Assembly (NCBI GenBank): GCA_958438185.1 | Contig: CAUBQU010000057.1 | Coordinates: 1-7,501 of the forward strand | Source of the DNA: an uncultured Oscillospiraceae bacterium | GTDB taxonomy: Bacteria > Bacillota > Clostridia > Oscillospirales > Oscillospiraceae | Length of the DNA: 7,501 nt | Reading direction: 5' to 3' | In this document: positions 1-5,357 of the stretch, one piece after another | Layout of the letters: every line of letters starts with the position of its first letter | How positions within the stretch are numbered: the first letter of the stretch is position 1 | The notes under the pieces: generated by a model | What the model was told of the DNA's origin: nothing | Database searches by the model: none | Seen by the model: only the letters and a program-made list of their open reading frames with translations | Position numbers and translations under genes: made by a program

Positions 1-41
1 TATCATACCACAGTCAGGCGTAAAAATGTTGTTAAGAAATG

Positions 42-125
42 TTATTCCGGCTGAAAACCGGCCCAAATCGACACAGCGCCCATGGCGACAGTGATAACGC
101 AGCAAAGCACGGTCAGGATCGTCAT
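42..125 (-). CDS. 27-residue predicted single-span membrane peptide
   Basis: A short reading frame too small for most gene callers but with strong expression signals. It starts at ATG 125, with a perfect AAGGAGG (140-134) 8 bases upstream, and has its own promoter. The peptide begins MTILTVLCCVITVAMG and is almost entirely hydrophobic for about 22 residues, enough for one membrane span, ending polar (QPE) before TAA at 44-42. An in-frame ATG at 224 would give 60 residues, but it lies upstream of the predicted transcription start and has no ribosome binding site, so the short form is preferred. I do not recognise a family. Possible roles include a membrane regulatory peptide, a small subunit of a larger complex, or a hydrophobic type I toxin; none is demonstrated. 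No clear terminator is visible in 1-41. Confidence 0.6.
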   Translation of the reverse strand: MTILTVLCCVITVAMGAVSIWAGFQPE

Positions 126-143
126 TTCGTTTTCCTCCTTCAC

Positions 144-164
144 GCCGGGCAGCCCGGCTTTTTT
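144..164 (+). terminator. GC-rich hairpin in the micropeptide leader; possible plus-strand terminator
   Basis: GCCGGGC (144-150) and GCCCGGC (152-158) form a perfect inverted repeat around one base, allowing a 6-bp all-GC stem with a 3-base loop. On the plus strand it is followed directly by TTTTTT (159-164), the form of an intrinsic terminator. On the minus strand the same hairpin falls in the leader of the peptide gene, 3 bases before its ribosome binding site, where it could influence translation or mRNA stability. Which role applies cannot be decided by reading. Confidence 0.4.
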
Positions 165-168
165 CGCA

Positions 169-198
169 AGTATAGCAAAAAGACCGGCGGGAAGGCAA
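169..198 (-). promoter_or_regulatory. SigA-type promoter for the 27-residue peptide gene
   Basis: On the minus strand, TTGCCT (198-193, four of six matches to TTGACA) is followed by 18 bases and then TATACT (174-169) with an extended -10 TGC. Transcription would start near 162, giving a leader of about 37 bases. The nine-base TGCTATACT is identical to that of the lipoprotein promoter. Confidence 0.65.
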
Positions 199-201
199 GG
201 G

Positions 202-245
202 AACGCCGGGAACCTTGGCAGCACATTGACGGGCTGCCTGGCGTT
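202..245. repeat. Nested inverted repeat between terminator and micropeptide promoter
   Basis: Two perfect 6-bp inverted repeats are nested: AACGCC (202-207) with GGCGTT (240-245), and inside them GGCAGC (217-222) with GCTGCC (233-238). They occupy most of the gap between the terminator and the -35 box at 193-198. They could be a protein-binding site or an RNA fold, or chance in GC-rich DNA. Nothing else is seen in 199-274. Confidence 0.35.
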
Positions 246-274
246 CTTAGCGCCGCCTTAACGGAATGCGCGCT

Positions 275-332
275 TTAAAAACCGACAAGGCCGCCGCACC
301 TTACTCTGGTGCAGCGGCCTTGCCGTTTTTTT
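275..332 (-). terminator. Strong bidirectional intrinsic terminator
   Basis: A 15-bp stem (286-300 with 308-322) closes a 7-base loop (301-307). On the minus strand the single irregular pair is a G-U wobble and the stem is followed by TTTTT (281-277); on the plus strand the same position is a C-A mismatch and the stem is followed by seven T's (326-332). It sits directly after the lipoprotein stop codon (333-331) and would end that transcript together with any read-through from the fatty acid operon. It may also stop plus-strand transcripts entering from the left. Confidence 0.88.
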
Positions 333-717
333 AAGACAGGGCCCGCTTCATGGCGGGCTTGTTGAGATTGATCCGCTCCTGGAAGAGGACCTGGCCGTCT
401 GCAGTGACGGTCAAGTGGGCGACACACAGGTCGCCGGTCTTGGCGCCGTCCAGCGCCGTCCATTCTGCGGTGACATCCTGCGCCGTCAGCGCGGTGGAAG
501 ATTGGAAGGTGAAGGCCTGCGCCGCGGCGATCTGATTGGGAGAGGATGTCGTGACGGTGACAGTCTCGCCCGCCTGGGTGAGGGTGATGGTATAATCGCC
601 GTTTTGCAGGGTGCAGACGGTCGTCTCCCCGGCTTCTGCGCTGCCGCAGGCGGCAAGGCTGCAGCAGAGGGCTGCCAGCAGGAGGGAAAAAATCAGGTGG
701 GTCAATCGTTTTTGCAT
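331..717 (-). CDS. Small predicted lipoprotein of unknown function
   Basis: A 128-residue protein with a textbook lipoprotein signal peptide: positively charged MQKR, a hydrophobic segment (LIFSLLLAALCCSL, 8-21) and a lipobox ending LAAC with the lipidated cysteine at position 24, followed by Gly-Ser. The mature part is about 105 residues, rich in Thr, Ala and Gln, with alternating polar/hydrophobic stretches (GDYTITLTQAGETVTVTT, 43-60) that suggest a small beta-strand domain anchored outside the membrane. I do not recognise the family; a DUF1307-like lipoprotein was considered but the pattern is not convincing. It has its own promoter and a strong terminator directly after its TAA stop. It follows the fatty acid operon in the same direction, but nothing in its sequence links it to lipid synthesis. 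The existence of the gene is well supported by start site, signal peptide, promoter and terminator. Confidence 0.85.
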   Translation of the reverse strand: MQKRLTHLIFSLLLAALCCSLAACGSAEAGETTVCTLQNGDYTITLTQAGETVTVTTSSPNQIAAAQAFTFQSSTALTAQDVTAEWTALDGAKTGDLCVAHLTVTADGQVLFQERINLNKPAMKRALS

Positions 718-727
718 CGTCGTCACG

Positions 728-734
728 CTCCTTT
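728..734 (-). promoter_or_regulatory. Ribosome binding site of the lipoprotein gene
   Basis: AAAGGAG lies 10 bases before ATG 717 but only 1 base before the in-frame GTG at 726. The spacing favours ATG 717 as the start. Confidence 0.65.
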
Positions 735-757
735 GGAAAAATCACGTTTCTGCCTCC

Positions 758-786
758 AGTATAGCAGAGCGGACGCGATTTGTCAC
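758..786 (-). promoter_or_regulatory. SigA-type promoter for the lipoprotein gene
   Basis: On the minus strand, GTGACA (786-781, one mismatch to TTGACA) is followed by exactly 17 bases and then TATACT (763-758, one mismatch to TATAAT), with an extended -10 TGC just upstream. Transcription would begin near 751. The -35 box overlaps the stop codon of the second synthase gene (785-783). This suggests the lipoprotein gene can be expressed independently of the fatty acid operon, although no terminator separates them and read-through is likely too. Confidence 0.7.
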
Positions 787-1988
787 GCGTAGCGGCCGAC
801 GATAATGCTGGAATTTTGCCCGCCAAAGCCCAGGGCGTTGGACATGGCGGCGTTGATCTCCCGCCGCAGCGGCGTGGGACCGACGATGGCCAGCGGCTCG
901 CTTGCCTCGTCCTGCGCAGTGAAGTGCAGCGTTGGCGGCAAGAGCCCCGTCCGGATGGCCTGGATGCAGGCGATGCACTCGGTGATGCCGCCCGCGCCCA
1001 TCATATGCCCCGTGGCGCCCTTCGTGGAGCTGACGGGGACGGCATAGCTGCCGAAGACCTGGGCGATGGCCTTTGTCTCAGCCAGGTCGCCTTTGAGCGT
1101 GGCAGTGCCGTGGGCGTTGACGTAGCCGATGTCCGCTGGGGCAAGACCGGCCTGCTGCAGCGCCAGGCGCATACAGGCTGCCGCGCCCGCTCCCTCCGGA
1201 TGGGGGGAGACGACGTGGAACGCATCGGTATTGTTGCCCCAGCCCAGTAGGCGGGCAAAGATCTCTGCGCCGCGGGCCTCGGCGTGGTCCCTGGTCTCAA
1301 GGATCAGCGCGCCGCCGCCCTCACCGGTGACAAAGCCGTCGCGGCTTGCGTCAAAGGGGGCGCTGTGGCCGGAGCGGGAGAGGGCGCCAGCCCGGCCCAG
1401 GCTCTGGAAGAACAGCGGGTTGACCGTCGATTCGCCGCCCATGCAGACGATGGCGTCCGCCGCGCCGGACTGCAGCAGCAGTGCCGCCGTCGTGATGGCG
1501 TCGCCGCCGGAGGAGCAGGCCGTGCTGACGGTCAGGCTCGGACCGGTGATCTTGTGGTCGATGGCAAATTGCGCCGCGGCGATATTGCCCATGATCTTTG
1601 TCATAAAGCGGGGGCCGACGGATTTGTGCGCCAGGCTAGCGGCCTCCTGGGTTTGGCCGATGCAGGTCAGGCCCGCCAGGGCTGTGCCCATGACGATGCC
1701 GCAGCGGTCATCGGGGACCAGGCGGCTCATCGCCAGCGCTTCGTTGGCAGCGACGTAGGCAAACTGCATAAAGCGGTCCAGGTCTGTCGCCAGGCGGCCC
1801 GGCAGCAGGGCGGCGGCGTCAAAATCCGCGACCTGTGCCGCCGCGTGGACCTGCAGGGCCGAGGTATCAAACGAGGTGACCGGCCCGATCCCGCAGCGGC
1901 CTGCCAGCAGGCCGTTCCAAAATTCTGCAACACCGATGCCGACAGGCGTCACAGCGCCCATCCCGGTGATTACGATCTCTTTTCCCAT
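783..1988 (-). CDS. Beta-ketoacyl-ACP synthase II-like paralogue (second copy)
   Basis: A second KAS II-type condensing enzyme, 401 residues. It opens with IVITGMGAVTPVGIGV and keeps every catalytic residue: Cys158 in STACSSGGDAI, His293 in NAHGTATLKGD, Lys323 and His328 in STKGATGHMMGAGG, and a C-terminal LGFGGQN gate motif. It is therefore an active synthase and not a chain-length factor. It diverges from the upstream copy in places that are usually well conserved: TLKGD replaces TPLND after the active-site His, and LGRAGALSRSG replaces the GF-x-x-x-x-ALST loop near the acyl pocket, with a few residues fewer. Start ATG 1988 lies 15 bases after the previous stop; a weak AAGGGGG site overlaps that stop. 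It may have a different chain-length or unsaturation preference, as with FabO/FabF pairs in Enterococcus, but that is inference, so the symbol is left blank. Confidence 0.93.
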   Translation of the reverse strand: MGKEIVITGMGAVTPVGIGVAEFWNGLLAGRCGIGPVTSFDTSALQVHAAAQVADFDAAALLPGRLATDLDRFMQFAYVAANEALAMSRLVPDDRCGIVMGTALAGLTCIGQTQEAASLAHKSVGPRFMTKIMGNIAAAQFAIDHKITGPSLTVSTACSSGGDAITTAALLLQSGAADAIVCMGGESTVNPLFFQSLGRAGALSRSGHSAPFDASRDGFVTGEGGGALILETRDHAEARGAEIFARLLGWGNNTDAFHVVSPHPEGAGAAACMRLALQQAGLAPADIGYVNAHGTATLKGDLAETKAIAQVFGSYAVPVSSTKGATGHMMGAGGITECIACIQAIRTGLLPPTLHFTAQDEASEPLAIVGPTPLRREINAAMSNALGFGGQNSSIIVGRYA

Positions 1989-2003
1989 CTGCGCTGCGCC
2001 CCC

Positions 2004-3233
2004 TTAGATCTGCTGGAAGGCCAGGCAGGCATTGTGGCCGCCGAAGCCAAGGGAGGAGGAGAGGACCAGGTCCACGTCCGCCCGGCGGGCGGTCAGCGGG
2101 ATATAGTCCAGGTCGCAGGCCGGGTCCGGCTGCTCCAGACCGATGGTCGGCGGCAGCATCCCGGTCTGCAGGGCCAGGACAGAGGCGACGGCTTCCGCCG
2201 CACCGGCTGCGCCCAGCATATGGCCGGTCATGGATTTGGTGGAGCTAATGAGCGCCTTGCGGGCAAGCGCTTCGCCCAGGGCTTTTTTAATGGCCAGGGT
2301 CTCGGCCTTGTCGTTCAGGGGCGTGCCAGTGCCGTGGGCGTTGATATAGATGCGGGGCGAGTCGTTGTGGGCCTCGCGCCAGGCGTCGTAAATGGAGCGG
2401 GCGCCGCCTTCGGCGTCCGGGTCGGGGGCCGTCATATGATAGGCGTCGCAGGTCATGCCGTACCCGGCCAGCTCCGCCAGAATGTTTGCCCCCCGGGCCT
2501 TGGCGTGGTCGTAGGATTCCAGGACCAGCGCCCCGGCACCCTCGCCCATGACAAAGCCGCTGCGGCGGCTGTCAAAGGGCAGACTGGCAAGCTTGGGGTC
2601 ATCCTTCGTCGAGAGGGCCTGCATATTGGTAAAGCCCGCCAGGGCGATCTCGTTGATGGCGGCTTCCGCGCCGCCGGCCAGCATGACGTCGGCATAGCCG
2701 TGGCGGATGGCGCGCATGGCCTCGCCGATGGCGTTATTGCCCGAGGCGCAGGCGGTCACCAGCGGCATAGCCGGACCCTTGCAGCCAAAGCGGATGGCGA
2801 TCAGGCCGGAAGCCATATTGGCGATCATCATCGGGATAAAATACGGCGAGACCCGCCGGGGGCCCTTGTCCCGCAGCTTGTTGTGCTCTGTCAAAAAGGT
2901 GCCGATGCCGCCGATGCCGGTGCCCATATAGACGCCCATGCGCTCCGGGGCGACCGTGCCCTGCACGCCGCTCTGGGCCATGGCCTGGCAGGCCGCCGCC
3001 ATGGCGTATTGGCTGTAGAGGTCAGCGTGGGCGGCCTCCATTTTGTCCATATACTGCAGGGGGTCAAAGTCCCGCACCTGGGCGGCGAGCTTGACCTTGA
3101 AGGCTGCGGTATCAAAGCGGTCGATGGGACCGATGCCGCATTTGCCCTGCAGCAGGTTGTTCCAGAAGGTATCGACATCGCAGCCCAGCGGGCTGATGAT
3201 GCCCATGCCGGTGATGACAACGCGTTGAGTCAT
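2004..3233 (-). CDS. fabF: Beta-ketoacyl-ACP synthase II (first copy)
   Basis: Elongating condensing enzyme that joins malonyl-ACP to acyl-ACP. The 409-residue product is full length for FabF. It begins with VVITGMGIISPLG and carries the thiolase-fold Cys-His-His triad: Cys162 in TACASGNNAIGEA, His300 in NAHGTGTPLND, and Lys333/His338 in STKSMTGHMLGAAGA. It also has the FabF-typical GFTNMQALST loop (200-209), AYHMTAPDP and the C-terminal LGFGGHN gate motif. The start is ATG 3233, overlapping the thioesterase stop (ATGA), with AAGGAG 8 bases upstream. This copy is the closer of the two to canonical FabF, including the intact TPLND after the active-site His, so it is the likely main elongation synthase. 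It is followed after 15 bases by a paralogue. Confidence 0.96.
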   Translation of the reverse strand: MTQRVVITGMGIISPLGCDVDTFWNNLLQGKCGIGPIDRFDTAAFKVKLAAQVRDFDPLQYMDKMEAAHADLYSQYAMAAACQAMAQSGVQGTVAPERMGVYMGTGIGGIGTFLTEHNKLRDKGPRRVSPYFIPMMIANMASGLIAIRFGCKGPAMPLVTACASGNNAIGEAMRAIRHGYADVMLAGGAEAAINEIALAGFTNMQALSTKDDPKLASLPFDSRRSGFVMGEGAGALVLESYDHAKARGANILAELAGYGMTCDAYHMTAPDPDAEGGARSIYDAWREAHNDSPRIYINAHGTGTPLNDKAETLAIKKALGEALARKALISSTKSMTGHMLGAAGAAEAVASVLALQTGMLPPTIGLEQPDPACDLDYIPLTARRADVDLVLSSSLGFGGHNACLAFQQI

Positions 3234-3679
3234 AGTTTTGTCTCCTTTTCCTGTTCTGCGCGGAAAAACCGCGCCCAGGCGTCAAAAAAGTCGGGCGCAG
3301 CCTTTTTCAGGCTGACCGGGCGGCGGGTCGCAAGGTCCAGAAAGCAATGCTCGCTGGTGCCGGTGGCGGCGCAGACGCCGTCGGACGCCCGATAAATTTC
3401 ATAACGGTATGCGGCGCGGACGCCATTGAACTGGGTCAGCGTCGTGACGATGGACATCCAATCGTCAAAGACCAGCGACTGCCGGTAGCGGCAGCTCACG
3501 CCGGTGACGGGCATCAGGATGCCCCGGCTCTCCAGGTCCTTGTAGACCAGCCCGGCCTGGCGCATGTATTCCAGCCGCCCCTCTTCCATATAGCGGATAT
3601 AGTTGGAGTGGTGGACGATGCCCATTTTGTCCGTTTCGTAGTAAAGAACACGACGGCGATGCGGCAGGATCTCACTCAT
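3230..3679 (-). CDS. 4HBT/YbgC-type acyl thioesterase
   Basis: Predicted hotdog-fold thioesterase of the 4-hydroxybenzoyl-CoA thioesterase/YbgC superfamily, 149 residues, cytoplasmic, hydrolysing an acyl-CoA or acyl-ACP thioester. The N-terminus has the family signature YYETDKMGIVHHSNYIRYME (13-32), where Asp17 corresponds to the catalytic aspartate, followed by EGRLEYMRQAGL. The central RYRQSLVFDDWMSIVT region and the CxATGTSEHCFLD strand also fit the fold. The start is ATG at 3679, preceded by GGAGGAA at 5 bases; the frame runs open further upstream inside accA but without a plausible start there. It overlaps accA by ATGA, and its stop overlaps the next KAS gene by ATGA, so it is translationally coupled on both sides. 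The location suggests a role in releasing or proofreading fatty acyl chains. The substrate cannot be read from the sequence, so no gene symbol is given. Confidence 0.92.
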   Translation of the reverse strand: MSEILPHRRRVLYYETDKMGIVHHSNYIRYMEEGRLEYMRQAGLVYKDLESRGILMPVTGVSCRYRQSLVFDDWMSIVTTLTQFNGVRAAYRYEIYRASDGVCAATGTSEHCFLDLATRRPVSLKKAAPDFFDAWARFFRAEQEKETKL

Positions 3680-4479
3680 GGCTGTTCCTCCAAGTCCGCA
3701 GTGCCGAGCCGGCGGAAGCGCGCATAGCGCCGCGCCAGCAGGACCTGCGGGTCCAATGCCTGCAGCGCCTGCAGCTTTTGGTGCAGGCCGGTGCGCAGCA
3801 GGCGGTAAAAAGCGTCCTTGCCCAGCGCGGCCTCGGGGATGACCTGTTCGATCACGCCGAAGTGCAGGGCGTCGGCCGCCGTCAGCTTCAGGCACGCGGC
3901 AGCGTCGGCGGAGCGGGCGGCGTCCTTCCAGAGAATGCTGGCGCAGCCCTCCGGCGAGATGACGGAGTAGATGGCGTTTTCCAGCATCCAGACCTCGTCG
4001 GCCACGGCCAGCGCCAGCGCGCCGCCGGAGCCGCCCTCGCCGATGAGAACGGAGAGGACTGGGACTTGCAGGCCGATCATCGCTGTCAAATTCTCAGCGA
4101 TGGCCTGGCCCTGGCCCTGGGTCTCCGCTTCGATATCACAGCGGGCGCCAGAGGTATCGACAAAGCAGAGGACCGGGCGGTGGAATTTCTCCGCCTGCTG
4201 CATCAGCCGCAGGGCCTTGCGGTAGCCTGCGGGGCTGGGCGCGCCGAAATTGCGTTCTAAGCGGGCCTTGGCGTTGTGGCCCTTTTCGATGGCGAGGACC
4301 GTCACCGGCATCTCGTCCAGATAGGCCACGCCGCCGACGATGGCGGCGTCGTCGCCGCTGCGGCGGTCGCCGTGCAGCTCAAAAAAGTCGGTAAAAATGC
4401 CGTTAATATAATCCAGCCCTGTGGGGCGTTGATTGGCGCGGGCCGCCTTGACCCGCTCGTATGCAGGATTTGTCGCCAC
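3676..4479 (-). CDS. accA: Acetyl-CoA carboxylase carboxyltransferase subunit alpha
   Basis: Alpha subunit of the carboxyltransferase, partner of AccD. From GTG at 4479 the product is 267 residues, shorter than E. coli AccA (319) because it lacks most of the N-terminal helical extension, as is common in Clostridia. Clear family motifs: RNFGAPSPAGYRKALRLMQ (76-94), the oxyanion-hole stretch IGEGGSGGALAL (146-157), and YSVISPEGCASILWKDA (171-187). TTG at 4485, overlapping the accD stop, is an alternative start, but AGGGAGG lies only 1 base from it and 7 bases from GTG 4479, so GTG is preferred. Oddity: the normally conserved loop with the pattern DTxGAYxGxxAEERGQ reads DTSGARCDIEAETQGQ (108-123), with Arg for the aromatic, Asp for Gly, and Thr-Gln for Glu-Arg. 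The stop overlaps the thioesterase start as ATGA. Confidence 0.96.
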   Translation of the reverse strand: MATNPAYERVKAARANQRPTGLDYINGIFTDFFELHGDRRSGDDAAIVGGVAYLDEMPVTVLAIEKGHNAKARLERNFGAPSPAGYRKALRLMQQAEKFHRPVLCFVDTSGARCDIEAETQGQGQAIAENLTAMIGLQVPVLSVLIGEGGSGGALALAVADEVWMLENAIYSVISPEGCASILWKDAARSADAAACLKLTAADALHFGVIEQVIPEAALGKDAFYRLLRTGLHQKLQALQALDPQVLLARRYARFRRLGTADLEEQP

Positions 4480-4481
4480 AG

Positions 4482-5345
4482 TCAATCCTCCCTTTCATGC
4501 AGCCGCAGCAGCTGCGCCAGCGCCTTTCTCTGGCCGGACCGGGGGACGATGGCGTCCACAAAGCCGTGGTCCAGCAGAAATTCCGCAGTCTGGAAGCCGG
4601 GCGGCAGCTTTTTCCGCGTTGTTTGTTCAATGACCCGGGGCCCGGCAAAGCCGATGGTCGCGCCGGGCTCGGCCAGATGAATATCGCCCTCCATGGCGAA
4701 GCTGGCGGTCACGCCGCCCGTTGTCGGATTCGTCAGGACGACGAGGTAAAAAAGCCCCGCGTCGCTGTGCCGCCGGACGGCGGCGCTGGTCTTGGCCATC
4801 TGCATCAGGGACAAGATGCCCTCCTGCATCCGCGCCCCGCCGGAGACGGTATAGCCGACGACCGGCAGGCGGTGCGCCGTGGCATATTCAAAGAGCCGGG
4901 TGATCTTCTCCCCGACGACGGTCCCCATGGAGCCCATCATAAAATACGGGTCCATCACAAACAGGCAGCAGCGCTGCGCGCCGATCATTGCCTCGCCGCA
5001 GATGACGGCCTCCAATTCGCCGGAGGCGGTGCGGGCGGTCTCCAGCTTTTTGGGATAGCCGGGGAACTGCAGCAGGTCCCCGGCGCAGAGCCCGGCATCG
5101 TGCTCCTGGAAGCTGTCGGGGTCGGCCAGCAGGCTGATGCGCTGGCGGGCGTTGAGCCGGAAGTGATGGCCGCAGTGAATGCAGCAGTTGAAGTTATCCC
5201 ACAAAAGGCTCAGGGGGATGGCCCGGTGGCAATTGGGGCAGGTCTGGGACGGCTCGTTCTCGTCCTGGTTCACTGGCGCGGGACGGCCGCCTTTTTCCAG
5301 CTCATTGGCGGGCTTTTGAAAGAAATTCAAAAATGGAACGGCCAC
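4482..5345 (-). CDS. accD: Acetyl-CoA carboxylase carboxyltransferase subunit beta
   Basis: Beta subunit of the carboxyltransferase that, with AccA, moves CO2 from carboxybiotin-AccB to acetyl-CoA. From GTG at 5345 the protein is 287 residues, near the family norm. It has an N-terminal four-cysteine zinc ribbon, Cys36-x2-Cys39 and Cys55-x2-Cys58 with the same 15-residue spacing as E. coli AccD. The crotonase-fold core carries SGGARMQEGILSLMQMAKTS (from 168), NPTTGGVTASFAM (206-218), AEPGATIGFAGPRVIEQT (225-242) and the LPPGFQTAEFLLDHG end motif. An upstream in-frame ATG at 5387 would lie inside accC without a ribosome binding site. GTG at 5345 has GAGGTG 6 bases upstream, overlapping the accC stop, and gives the expected short N-terminus (AVPFLNFFQKP), so it is preferred. 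The gap to accC is 10 bases, and accA begins 2 bases after the stop. Confidence 0.96.
   Translation of the reverse strand: MAVPFLNFFQKPANELEKGGRPAPVNQDENEPSQTCPNCHRAIPLSLLWDNFNCCIHCGHHFRLNARQRISLLADPDSFQEHDAGLCAGDLLQFPGYPKKLETARTASGELEAVICGEAMIGAQRCCLFVMDPYFMMGSMGTVVGEKITRLFEYATAHRLPVVGYTVSGGARMQEGILSLMQMAKTSAAVRRHSDAGLFYLVVLTNPTTGGVTASFAMEGDIHLAEPGATIGFAGPRVIEQTTRKKLPPGFQTAEFLLDHGFVDAIVPRSGQRKALAQLLRLHERED
4487..4493 (-). promoter_or_regulatory. Ribosome binding site of accA
   Basis: AGGGAGG lies in the last codons of accD, 7 bases before GTG 4479 and only 1 base before TTG 4485. The spacing selects GTG 4479 as the accA start. Confidence 0.75.
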
Positions 5346-5351
5346 ACAATG

Positions 5352-5357
5352 CACCTC
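5352..5357 (-). promoter_or_regulatory. Ribosome binding site of accD, overlapping the accC stop
   Basis: GAGGTG reads on the minus strand across the end of the accC stop codon (TGA at 5358-5356) and ends 6 bases before GTG 5345. It decides the accD start against the in-frame GTG at 5354, which is part of the site itself, and the ATG at 5387. Confidence 0.75.

Noticed and set aside
42..224. A 60-residue version of the membrane peptide starting at ATG 224
   Set aside because: The upstream start precedes the predicted transcription start and lacks a ribosome binding site; the first 33 residues look like translated leader.
275..826. A 183-codon minus-strand frame overlapping the lipoprotein gene
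   Set aside because: It reads through the promoter and terminator in a different frame, has no ribosome binding site, and its composition is Arg/Pro-rich shadow sequence.
783..1988. Second KAS as a chain-length factor
   Set aside because: Chain-length factors lack the active-site cysteine; here Cys158, His293, Lys323 and His328 are all present.
1284..3395. A 703-codon open frame on the plus strand
   Set aside because: It lies opposite the two KAS genes, whose translations match a known family throughout. Its product has no recognisable motifs and is the usual antisense shadow of a GC-rich coding region.
3230..3895. A 221-residue version of the thioesterase
   Set aside because: The extra 72 residues lie within accA in another frame and do not resemble the family; ATG 3679 has a good ribosome binding site and gives the normal length.
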